Source: DASUAO01 sp046484625
Lineage (GTDB): Bacteria; Actinomycetota; Acidimicrobiia; IMCC26256; PALSA-555
NCBI GenBank assembly: GCA_046484625.1
Contig: JAWOIO010000203.1
Coordinates: forward strand, 1 to 13,044
DNA: 13,044 bases
Direction: 5' to 3'
Shown here piece by piece: positions 6,590 to 12,825 of this stretch (its first letter is position 1; each line of letters starts with the position of its first letter). Both the position numbers and the translations under genes were made by a program. A model generated the notes under the pieces. That model was not told the DNA's origin, ran no database searches, and saw only the letters and a program-made list of their open reading frames with translations.

Positions 6590-7318
6590 TCAGATCTCGA
6601 TCGGGTACGTCGCGAGGATCGTCACTCCGGCGATCAGGATCAGGACCGCCATGATGATCATGATCGAGTGGTTGCGCAGCGACTCGAACTTCGAGCTGAT
6701 GCCGGCGAAGAACAGCACGCTTGCGAACAGCACCGTGGTCAACACGTAGTTGTCGCCGGTCTGGTTCGCGTCACGCGCTTCTGCGGCACGCGACTCGGCC
6801 CGAACCGTGAGCCGGCTCTCGCGCTCCCTCTCGGCAAGCCTGTACTCGGGGACCACGAACGGCGTCGCATCCGCGTCGGGGTTCTCGAGTGGCCGCTGCG
6901 CGAGCCAGGCCTCGACCGCGGGCTTGAACTCGTCGCGGAAGCGGTCGAAGAGCACACCGGAGAGCTGTTCGGGATCCGCCTGATAGGTCCCGTCGGGGCC
7001 TCGCGAGGCGTTCGGGTCGAGCCGGAGCTCGTCGGCGAGGGCCGCGAGCCAGTCCGCCCAGATGGTCACGTCGATTGTCACCTGCGTGTTGGCCAGTGCG
7101 CCGGCCTTCCCCGACTCGGTGCGGGCGGCGCTCGCTGCTGCGTAGGAGTTCGCCTGGACTCCGCCCCACTTCGTGCTCTGGAACGCGCTCCACGCGGTGA
7201 GCACCGTGGCGACCGCGATCAAGATGGTCGCGACCAGCTCCAGTCTCCCGAACACCCGTCGGCGCCGCGCCCGATCGGCCGGGGAGACCTCCGGGTCCTC
7301 GGTGTCCGTGCCGGTCAT
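6590..7318 (-). CDS. three-helix membrane protein of unknown function
   Basis: I do not recognise a named family. The 242 residues show an acidic then Arg-rich N-terminus (RARRRR, 16-21), one membrane helix at about 27-46, a hydrophilic region of about 140 residues rich in Glu/Arg (ERERESRLTVRAESRAAEARDA is probably coiled coil), and two closely spaced C-terminal helices (about 192-210 and 215-237). The positive N-terminus predicts a cytoplasmic start and an extracytoplasmic middle domain. The start is well set: AGGAGG on the minus strand (7325-7330) lies six bases before the ATG. It is followed by the tRNA-Lys gene in the opposite orientation. The upstream same-strand DUF7144-like gene is separated from it by 213 bases and a strong hairpin, so it probably has its own promoter. 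Confidence 0.85.
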   Translation of the reverse strand: MTGTDTEDPEVSPADRARRRRVFGRLELVATILIAVATVLTAWSAFQSTKWGGVQANSYAAASAARTESGKAGALANTQVTIDVTIWADWLAALADELRLDPNASRGPDGTYQADPEQLSGVLFDRFRDEFKPAVEAWLAQRPLENPDADATPFVVPEYRLAERERESRLTVRAESRAAEARDANQTGDNYVLTTVLFASVLFFAGISSKFESLRNHSIMIIMAVLILIAGVTILATYPIEI

Positions 7319-7428
7319 TCACGTCCTCCTGGGGATGGACTCCGAGTCGAGGCCGGTCCATGCCTCGAGAGTCGGCGCAATCTAGCGCCGAGATGTTCCC
7401 ACCGACGGTGCGCGGCTCTCCCCCAGCT

Positions 7429-7470
7429 GCGCGTTCGCATCCGCGCATTCGCATCCGCGCATTCGCATCC
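7429..7470. repeat. three tandem 14-bp repeats
   Basis: Three head-to-tail copies of GCGCATTCGCATCC: 7443-7456 and 7457-7470 are identical, and 7429-7442 differs by one base (GCGCGTTCGCATCC). The array lies in the 213-base gap upstream of the 242-residue membrane protein gene and abuts a long palindrome. The 14-base period does not match a codon multiple, and no gene spans it. Confidence 0.85.
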
Positions 7471-7480
7471 GGGCGCGAGA

Positions 7481-7508
7481 CGGCCGCGGCGCTGGAGCGC
7501 CGCGGCCG
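7481..7508 (-). terminator. perfect 13-bp GC hairpin after DUF7144-like gene
   Basis: CGGCCGCGGCGCT (7481-7493) is an exact inverted repeat of AGCGCCGCGGCCG (7496-7508), with two bases between them. It starts 24 bases after the stop of the minus-strand DUF7144-like gene, the right place for its terminator. No U-tract follows. Confidence 0.6.
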
Positions 7509-7531
7509 CTCGAACGAACAGGTGACTCAGG

Positions 7532-7918
7532 TCAGGCCAGTTCCTTGTCGCCGTAGACCGTGAGCCCATGAATCACGAGCATGGCGATCGTGATGTAGAT
7601 CAGGGAGCGGACCGGCGTCTGGAACATCCAGAAGAGCTCCACGATGATCCCGACGGTCGCGGCGAAGATCCCGACCATGACGGCCCAGGTCTGCCGACTG
7701 AACACGCCGAACCCGGCGAACAGGACCACGATCCCCACGATCAGGTAGATCCATCCCCACGTCTCGAGGTTTCCCTCGTACAGGACCGCGTCGACCCCCG
7801 ACGCCTTGTTGTCGAGCGCCCACAGGCCCGAGACGATGTCGTAGAACCCGGCGATGATCAACGCAATCCCGGCGAACGCGATCCACCCCGTGCCCGACTT
7901 CTTCATGGTGTCAGCCAT
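7532..7918 (-). CDS. DUF7144-like four-helix membrane protein, copy A
   Basis: A 128-residue integral membrane protein with four predicted helices: WIAFAGIALIIAGFYDIV, WGWIYLIVGIVVLFAGFGVF, WAVMVGIFAATVGIIVELFW and LIYITIAMLVIHGLTVYG. The pattern GLWALD, NLETWGWIYLI and the closing LTVYG matches the actinobacterial DUF7144-type family, whose function is unknown. The ATG at 7918 is chosen because GGAGGGG on the minus strand (7928-7934) sits nine bases before it; a GTG at 7936 would overlap that site. A paralogue lies at 9820-10203 on the other strand, aligning from the first residue and about half identical. It is divergent from the RDD gene. Confidence 0.85.
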   Translation of the reverse strand: MADTMKKSGTGWIAFAGIALIIAGFYDIVSGLWALDNKASGVDAVLYEGNLETWGWIYLIVGIVVLFAGFGVFSRQTWAVMVGIFAATVGIIVELFWMFQTPVRSLIYITIAMLVIHGLTVYGDKELA

Positions 7919-8051
7919 ACGTCGTTTCCCCTCCACTCGTGCTTCGTCGAACTACCCGATCAGAGAGCAGCCCCGTCTTCGAGTTCACCATACAGGTACC
8001 CCGGTTGATCGTGTGGGACGGTCCCCGGGATAGCCGAGTACCGTCGGCGCC
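7919..8051. promoter_or_regulatory. divergent promoter region, DUF7144-like / RDD
   Basis: These 133 bases separate two divergent genes and must hold both promoters. On the minus strand TATGGT (rc of 7989-7994) is a possible -10. On the plus strand TACCGT (8039-8044) lies seven bases before the RDD GTG, compatible with leaderless initiation, and TTGATC (8005-8010) is a loose -35-like word. No operator with clear symmetry is seen. Confidence 0.35.
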
Positions 8052-9062
8052 GTGCCCGACGACCCGAGCGACCACCTGACCGACGGCGATCCCCATCCCG
8101 AGGCCATCCGCCCAGCCACTCCACTGGAGGCGGTGCGAGGCGTCGTGCGCTCGGGCGTCGGCGCGGCGGCTGGTCTCGGCCGACGGGCCACCGGTCTCCT
8201 GCGCCCCGCCACAGGTTCGAACGCGGACCCAGTGGTCGAACAAGAGGGGCCCCTGGACGAACGACCCGGGGCAGCCCCCGCCTCCCACGGCCTCCCGGTG
8301 ATCGAATCCGGACGCGAGCTCGCCGCGCGGGTCATCGACGACACGACCCGAGCCGCGACTCGGTGGATGGTCAGCCGCGTCGATCTCGAGTCGATCGTCA
8401 TCGCGACGAGCGGGAGCGCCTTCGACCGCGGCCTCACCGCCATCCGGTCGATGGTCTCGAAGATCGACACCCGCGTCGATGCTCTGCTGGCCCGCGTGCT
8501 CCGACGCCCCGTCGCCTCGCCACCACCCGACGTCGTCGAACAGATCGTCGCCGACACACCCGAGCCGACGGGACTCGACCCGGATCAGATCGCGTACGGC
8601 GGACTCGCAGGCCGGGCGATTGCTCTCGGCGTGGACGCGACGTCTGTGGTCGTCGGCTACTACGGGCTCGTCGGCGTGGCGGTTCTCGTGCGGGCCCTTG
8701 CGGGGCTCCGAGCGCCCAGCGCACCCGACGCCGAGCCCTGGGTGTGGGCGGTCACCTTCAGCGTGTGGGCGGCCGCGTACCTCGCGCTGTGCTGGCGCCT
8801 TGCCGGCCGCACAGCCGGACAGGCGCTGCTCGGCCTCCGGGTGGTGACGACCAGAGGACAGCGCCTCGGCATGAGTCGGGCGGCCCTGCGTGTCGTGGGC
8901 TATCCACTGTCCCTCGCGCTCTTCGGCATCGGTTTCGCGTGGGCGGGGCTGAGCACCCGTCGTCGCTGCTGGGCGGACTACCTGGCCGGCACCTGTGTCA
9001 TCTCGGCCCCGACGCACCCACGCGAGCTCACCATCACGGTTCCCGACTCGTCACCGCGGTGA
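8052..9062 (+). CDS. RDD-family membrane protein with long N-terminal region
   Basis: A 336-residue protein. Residues about 182-325 form an RDD domain (PF06271-type): Arg188 and Asp195 in LAGRAIALGVD, helices around 197-218 and 228-248, GRTAGQALLGLRVVTTRG leading to RAALR, a third helix (LSLALFGIGFAWAGL) and Asp309 in RRRCWADYLAGTCVI, the family's last conserved Asp. Members are small membrane proteins proposed to transport ions or small solutes. The first 180 residues are hydrophilic with no recognised fold and probably cytoplasmic. The GTG start has no Shine-Dalgarno, but a TANNNT box seven bases upstream fits a leaderless mRNA. The last 141 bases of RDD coding sequence up to 9050 recur at 9541-9681. 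Confidence 0.88.
   Translation: MPDDPSDHLTDGDPHPEAIRPATPLEAVRGVVRSGVGAAAGLGRRATGLLRPATGSNADPVVEQEGPLDERPGAAPASHGLPVIESGRELAARVIDDTTRAATRWMVSRVDLESIVIATSGSAFDRGLTAIRSMVSKIDTRVDALLARVLRRPVASPPPDVVEQIVADTPEPTGLDPDQIAYGGLAGRAIALGVDATSVVVGYYGLVGVAVLVRALAGLRAPSAPDAEPWVWAVTFSVWAAAYLALCWRLAGRTAGQALLGLRVVTTRGQRLGMSRAALRVVGYPLSLALFGIGFAWAGLSTRRRCWADYLAGTCVISAPTHPRELTITVPDSSPR
8910..9050 (+). repeat. source copy of 141-bp direct duplication
   Basis: This end of the RDD coding region repeats at 9541-9681, offset 631 bases, with three mismatches (8940, 8966, 9038). The intact copy keeps Trp where the second copy has Arg at the first mismatch. Confidence 0.95.
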
Positions 9063-9111
9063 CGTGGGATCCGGTTGAGCGCCGGGTCGAGGTCAGTGCG
9101 CTCCCGCATCT

Positions 9112-9139
9112 GACCGTCGCGATCGACGGGCCGACGGTC
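9112..9139 (+). terminator. hairpin downstream of RDD gene
   Basis: GACCGTC (9112-9118) pairs perfectly with GACGGTC (9133-9139) around a 14-base loop, about 50 bases after the RDD stop. There is no T-tract. The rest of the 202-base gap to the next gene shows only a possible -10 box, TACGCT (9206-9211). Confidence 0.4.
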
Positions 9140-9264
9140 GCGAAGTCCACGATGAACGACCCGGCGCGATGGCGACTCTCGAACCGGTCGACTCACGGGG
9201 TCGGTTACGCTCGTGCTCGTCATTCGAGATTCGCAGTCCCACCACCCTGGACCATGGAGCGTTC

Positions 9265-9534
9265 ATGATCTTGTTGTTCATCCTCGTCTGGGGCATGGCC
9301 ATCGGCTGGATAGCCCTCCTGGTCGTGCGTGGCTTCGACACCCCGGTGAACTGGGGAGAAGCGCTCTCGGCCGGCTTGGCCGGCTCCTTCGTCGGCGGGA
9401 TGCTCGGGAGCCTCATCAACGGTGACGGCATCGAGTTCCGAGCGAGCGGCATCGTCGGCTCGATCATCGGCGCGATCCTCCTGCTCCTGGTCGTCAGCTG
9501 GGTCAGGGGGCGCCGGCAGGGGGCTCGCCGCTGA
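9265..9534 (+). CDS. GlsB/YeaQ/YmgE-like small membrane protein
   Basis: An 89-residue protein of the transglycosylase-associated family (PF04226-type). The pattern is typical: a first helix MILLFILVWGMAIGWIALLV, a glycine-rich middle with AGSFVGGMLGSLINGDG, and a closing helix IVGSIIGAILLLLVV followed by a basic tail (RGRRQGARR). In Gram-positives, relatives anchor or assist Asp23-type envelope stress proteins; a precise role is not shown here. The start at 9265 is chosen because the first helix begins there and GGAG (9256-9259) lies five bases before it. Longer frames from 9169 would add a hydrophilic, unconserved-looking segment. A diverged fragment of its coding sequence recurs at 9687-9741. 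Confidence 0.82.
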   Translation: MILLFILVWGMAIGWIALLVVRGFDTPVNWGEALSAGLAGSFVGGMLGSLINGDGIEFRASGIVGSIIGAILLLLVVSWVRGRRQGARR

Positions 9535-9540
9535 CTCGGC

Positions 9541-9708
9541 TCCCTCGCGCTCTTCGGCATCGGTTTCGCGCGGGCGGGGCTGAGCACCCGTCGTCGTTGC
9601 TGGGCGGACTACCTGGCCGGCACCTGTGTCATCTCGGCCCCGACGCACCCACGCGAGCTCACCATCACCGTTCCCGACTCGCCGGTTCGGGAGCCTCGTC
9701 GACCGTGA
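9541..9708 (+). pseudogene. duplicated RDD C-terminal fragment
   Basis: Bases 9541-9681 copy the RDD gene end (8910-9050) with three substitutions, at 9571 (Trp to Arg), 9597 (silent) and 9669 (silent). The fragment has no start of its own and ends at a TGA (9706-9708). It begins seven bases after the GlsB-like stop and lies in the same frame, so it would only be made by read-through of that TGA. It keeps the RRRCWADYLAGT motif but lacks the other RDD helices, so it cannot be a working protein. The low divergence points to a fairly recent duplication or to gene conversion. Confidence 0.9.
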
Positions 9709-9741
9709 CGGCATCGGTTTCCGGGCGAGCGCCACTGCTGG
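9687..9741 (+). repeat. diverged fragment of GlsB-like gene
   Basis: This stretch aligns with 9404-9458 (offset 283), sharing TCGGGAGCCTC, GTGACGGCATCG and CGAGCG blocks with about a dozen differences. It follows directly on the RDD fragment, so the two partial copies preserve the order of the intact genes while the DNA between them is missing. Confidence 0.65.
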
Positions 9742-9809
9742 CACTTGCGTCGGCCGAGCACCGTGTGGTCAAGTCCCAGCAACCAACGCAGCGAGCGTTT
9801 CCAACTCTC

Positions 9810-9815
9810 AGGAGG
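9810..9815 (+). promoter_or_regulatory. Shine-Dalgarno deciding a TTG start
   Basis: A perfect AGGAGG ends four bases before the TTG at 9820. The next in-frame ATG (9832) is 16 bases away, too far for this site. Confidence 0.7.
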
Positions 9816-9819
9816 AACC

Positions 9820-10203
9820 TTGGTTGAGACCATGACGAAGAAGGGCGACGGCTGGATCGGCTTCGCCGGCATCACGCTGGTGATCGTCGGCATGCTCGAC
9901 GTGATCAATGGGCTGTGGGCCTTGGATCGCGAGGGCGAGATCCCCGAGCTGTTCTACGAGTCGAACCTCGAGACCTGGGGCTGGATCTACCTGATCGGCG
10001 GGATCATCGTGGTTCTCGCCGGGTTCGCGGTCCTCAACCGCGCGCAGTGGGCTCGGGTCGTCGGGATCATCGTCGCGACGATCTCGGTTGTCGTGAACAT
10101 GCTCTGGGTGTTCGCGTTCCCGATCCAGGCGCTCATCCTCGCGTTCATCGGCATCCTGGTCATCTATGCGCTCACCGTGTACGGCGGCAAAGAGTCCACC
10201 TGA
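9820..10203 (+). CDS. DUF7144-like four-helix membrane protein, copy B
   Basis: A 127-residue membrane protein with four helices: WIGFAGITLVIVGMLDVI, WGWIYLIGGIIVVLAGFAVL, WARVVGIIVATISVVVNMLW and ALILAFIGILVIYALTVYG. It shares GLWALD, SNLETWGWIYLI and LTVYGGKE with the divergent copy A at 7532-7918. Function is unknown. The TTG start at 9820 is supported by the AGGAGG before it and by alignment: counted from this TTG the protein matches copy A residue for residue at the N-terminus (LVETMTKKGDGW against MADTMKKSGTGW). Longer frames from 9745 run through duplicated pseudogene DNA and are unlikely. It follows the duplicated RDD/GlsB fragments and precedes a complex hairpin. Confidence 0.85.
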   Translation: MVETMTKKGDGWIGFAGITLVIVGMLDVINGLWALDREGEIPELFYESNLETWGWIYLIGGIIVVLAGFAVLNRAQWARVVGIIVATISVVVNMLWVFAFPIQALILAFIGILVIYALTVYGGKEST

Positions 10204-10231
10204 CGTCGAGCTCCAGATCCGCGAGTAGGGG

Positions 10232-10284
10232 CCTTCCGGCACGGCGCGCGCGCCGCGTCGGGAGGCTCCCTCGCGACCGGAAGG
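10232..10284 (+). terminator. nested inverted repeat after DUF7144-like copy B
   Basis: The arms CCTTCCGG (10232-10239) and CCGGAAGG (10277-10284) enclose the perfect palindrome CGGCGCGCGCGCCG (10242-10255). It lies 28 bases after the copy B stop. It may terminate that transcript. Because the right arm touches the AGGAGGAGG of the next small ORF, it could instead expose or hide that ribosome binding site. Confidence 0.45.
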
Positions 10285-10287
10285 AGG

Positions 10288-10293
10288 AGGAGG
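10288..10293 (+). promoter_or_regulatory. strong Shine-Dalgarno of small upstream ORF
   Basis: AGGAGG, part of a longer AGGAGGAGGAGG run (10282-10293), ends five bases before a TTG at 10299. The large downstream gene has no Shine-Dalgarno of its own. Confidence 0.55.
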
Positions 10294-10298
10294 TCGAG

Positions 10299-10391
10299 TT
10301 GATCCCTGTCGATCGCCGTCCTGCCGCTCTCGCGACGGCACCGAAGCCTCCCGGTGCGCAGTCCTCTTCGAAGCCGATCGCGACGAGATGA
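10299..10391 (+). CDS. possible 30-residue leader peptide
   Basis: A TTG-initiated small ORF, too short for routine detection, with one of the best Shine-Dalgarno sites in the window. The peptide is LIPVDRRPAALATAPKPPGA followed by ten more residues, QSSSKPIATR; it is basic, Pro/Ala-rich and without a membrane segment. Its TGA (10389-10391) overlaps the ATG of the LPG-synthase-TM gene (10388) as ATGA. Because the large gene lacks its own Shine-Dalgarno, ribosomes finishing this ORF may re-initiate on it. No similarity to a known peptide is recognised. The alternative is that the purine run is chance and the ORF is not translated. Confidence 0.45.
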   Translation: MIPVDRRPAALATAPKPPGAQSSSKPIATR

Positions 10392-12784
10392 GCACCGGCC
10401 TCGTCAACCTCGGGCGACTGTGGTCGCGACCACACCCGACCCGGCTCTACCCCCACGACAAGGGGATCCGAGCGCGCCGGGCCACGGATGTGGTCGCGTT
10501 GGTGTCGGGGGTCGTCGGCCTTCTGCTGGTCATCCTCGGCAGCGACCCACCGTCGGAGCTCGAGAAGGCGGTCACCGAAGTCGCGCTCGCACTGCCCGTG
10601 TCCCTCACCGGGATCTGGCTCGTCGTGGCCGGGGTGTTGAGCCTGTGGGCTGTCTTCCTCGTGCTCGCAGCGATCCTGCACTGGCGCCTGGACATCGCGC
10701 GCGACCACCTCCTGGCGCTCCTCGGGGCGAGCGCACTCGTCGTCGCGGTCCAGAGCGCGGTCGGCGACTCGACCCGGTCGTGGTGGGACGCCATCACCGC
10801 CACCGGACCACCCGCGGAACCCGTGTCGCTCCGGCTCGCCCTGGTCGTGGCCACGACAGCGGTGGCCGCGCCACATCTCGCGCGGCCCTACCGTGCAGCC
10901 GGCCGCTGGCTCGTCGGTATCGGTGCCGTCTCCCTCGTGCTCCTCAGCGCGACCACGCCGAGCGGGGCCGTACTCGGTGTGCTCTGTGGCGTCGTGGCCG
11001 CGACGTTGGTGCACCTACTGCTCGGTTCGAGCGGCGGGCGCCCGAGTCTCGACGAGGTCCGGAACGGGCTCGCGGATCTGGGTGTGGAGGTGACCTCGTT
11101 GTCGCAGCGGGAACGTCAAGTCACAGGCGTGTTCGTGCTGGACGCGATCGATGCCACCGGTCGGCCACTCGAGGTGAAGGTCTACGGACGCGATGCCCAC
11201 GACGCGCAGCTGCTGGCGAAAGCCTGGCGAACGCTCTGGTACCGGGACGCCGCGGCGGCGACGCTCACCCGGCTCCAACAGGTCGAGCACGAGGGGTTCG
11301 TGACCCTGCTCGCCCATCGCAGGGGTGCGCCGACCCAGGAGGTGGTGGGGGCCGGGCGGACCTCCGACGACGACGCCATGATCGTGTTGAGCGCCCGCGG
11401 CACCGCGGTGGCACCCGGGCCCGACGCGCTCGACCCGGCCGCACTCGAAGCGGCCTGGGACACCGTGCTGGCGTTGGGCGACGCCGGCATCGCTCACGGA
11501 GACCTCGCTCCCGCCAACCTGCGCATCGACGGCGACGAAGCCGTGCTGGGCGGTATGGCCGGAGCGGTGGTCGCCCCGACCGGGGACCAGCGCCGCATCG
11601 ATCTGGGGCAGCTGATCGTCATGTCGGCGCTGCTTGCCGGAACGGAGCAGGCCGTGGCCACTGCCGAGGGGCGGCTCGGGACCGACGGAATGGCCGACGT
11701 GCTCCCCTATCTGCAAGGGGCCGGCCTCGGTCCCGGCCTGCGCGCGGCGCTCGCGGACGCGGACCTCGATCTGGAGGACCTCCGGCAACAAGTCGCGGTC
11801 CGGGCGGGCATCGACGAACCCGAGCTCGCCAAGCTGCGCCGGGTCTCGATCCGCTCGCTCGTGCGGACGGCCCTGATCGCAGCATTCGCCTACTTCCTCA
11901 TCAGCTCACTGGCCGACGTCGACTTCGCGCAGCTGGTGGAGACGTTCCGCGACGCGACGCCGGCGCTGCTCGTCGCAGCGTTGCTCGTCGGGCAGGTTCC
12001 CCGGTTCCCACAGGCCGAGTCGGTACGGGCGGCCTGTCCTCGGCCCATCGCGTTCGGAGCGACCGCGCTGCTGGAGTTCGCGATCACGTTCATCAACCTC
12101 GTGGCCCCCGCGACGGCCGCGAAGGTCGCCATGAACATCCGCTTCCTCCAACGGCAGGGAATCCCGCCGGTCTCCGCCGCGTCGGTCGGGGCCCTCGATG
12201 TCCTCGGGGGATTCGCGATCCAGCTGCTCATCATCATCTCCGTCGCGGTGTTCGGCCTCGGCGCGGCCGAGTTCACCCTGGATCAGCCGGCCACCGGCGA
12301 CATCCTCCTCGTGCTCGGCGTGATCGCCGGCGTGCTGCTGCTCGTCGCGCTGCTCGCGCTCGTCCTCCCCCGAGTCCGCAACCGGGTCCTCGACCGAATC
12401 CGGCCGTGGATCCACGAAGCAGGGGAGACGCTCGCAACTTTGCGGTCACCCGCCAGGGTGGCCCGGCTCCTCGGAGCCAACGTTGCCACCGAGCTGATGT
12501 TTGCGTGCACGTTGGCGTTGGTGCTCAAAGCATTCGGGTGGTCCCTACCCCTGACCACGCTGCTCTTCATCAACGTGAGCGTGACCCTCTTCTCCGGGCT
12601 CATGCCCGTCCCCGGGGGCATCGGCGTGGCCGAGGCCGCGCTGGTCGCCGGCCTCACGGCGGCCGGCATACCCGAAGCCGCCGCCCTCGGCACCGCCATC
12701 GGCTACCGGATCTGCACGTTCTACCTGCCGCCCATCTGGGGCTCGCTGGCACTCCGACGACTCGAGCGCAAAGGGTTCCTCTAG
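10388..12784 (+). CDS. LPG-synthase-TM/flippase-like protein with kinase-like domain
   Basis: A 798-residue membrane protein. Residues about 30-215 hold five or six hydrophobic segments. Residues about 225-460 resemble a small protein-kinase/APH-type fold: Lys264 in LEVKVYG, and the catalytic-loop motif HGDLAPANL with Asp372 and Asn377. The place of the DFG Asp reads VLGGMAG (386-392), so a metal ligand is missing and the domain may be a pseudokinase. Residues about 488-795 form the lysylphosphatidylglycerol synthase TM domain (PF03706-type), with the hallmark PVPGGIGVAEAALVAG near 740 and YRICTFYLPPIWG near the end. The MprF aminoacyl-transferase domain is absent, so lysine transfer is not expected; lipid or lipid-linked sugar flipping is an inference. 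The ATG lacks a Shine-Dalgarno and overlaps the stop of a 30-codon ORF. Confidence 0.88.
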   Translation: MSTGLVNLGRLWSRPHPTRLYPHDKGIRARRATDVVALVSGVVGLLLVILGSDPPSELEKAVTEVALALPVSLTGIWLVVAGVLSLWAVFLVLAAILHWRLDIARDHLLALLGASALVVAVQSAVGDSTRSWWDAITATGPPAEPVSLRLALVVATTAVAAPHLARPYRAAGRWLVGIGAVSLVLLSATTPSGAVLGVLCGVVAATLVHLLLGSSGGRPSLDEVRNGLADLGVEVTSLSQRERQVTGVFVLDAIDATGRPLEVKVYGRDAHDAQLLAKAWRTLWYRDAAAATLTRLQQVEHEGFVTLLAHRRGAPTQEVVGAGRTSDDDAMIVLSARGTAVAPGPDALDPAALEAAWDTVLALGDAGIAHGDLAPANLRIDGDEAVLGGMAGAVVAPTGDQRRIDLGQLIVMSALLAGTEQAVATAEGRLGTDGMADVLPYLQGAGLGPGLRAALADADLDLEDLRQQVAVRAGIDEPELAKLRRVSIRSLVRTALIAAFAYFLISSLADVDFAQLVETFRDATPALLVAALLVGQVPRFPQAESVRAACPRPIAFGATALLEFAITFINLVAPATAAKVAMNIRFLQRQGIPPVSAASVGALDVLGGFAIQLLIIISVAVFGLGAAEFTLDQPATGDILLVLGVIAGVLLLVALLALVLPRVRNRVLDRIRPWIHEAGETLATLRSPARVARLLGANVATELMFACTLALVLKAFGWSLPLTTLLFINVSVTLFSGLMPVPGGIGVAEAALVAGLTAAGIPEAAALGTAIGYRICTFYLPPIWGSLALRRLERKGFL

Positions 12785-12788
12785 CGCG

Positions 12789-12812
12789 CAGCGCTCCGCG
12801 GGCTCCGCGCTG
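12789..12812. terminator. hairpin between convergent genes
   Basis: CAGCGC (12789-12794) pairs with GCGCTG (12807-12812) around a loop that itself contains CCGCGG. It lies in the 41-base gap between the converging LPG-synthase-TM and YggT genes and may act in both directions. The stem is short and has no T-tract. Confidence 0.35.
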
Positions 12813-12825
12813 TCGGCGAGCGTCT

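Noticed and set aside
6578..6590. ACCGA/TCGGT inverted repeat at the end of the 242-residue membrane protein gene
   Set aside because: A five-base stem overlapping the stop codon is too weak to call a terminator.
7429..7470. CRISPR-like array
   Set aside because: The three units are directly adjacent 14-mers with no spacers and no cas genes nearby.
9254..9268. Four-codon ORF (ATG GAG CGT TCA TGA) overlapping the GlsB-like start
   Set aside because: Its GGAG is more simply the Shine-Dalgarno of the GlsB-like gene; so short an ORF cannot be supported.
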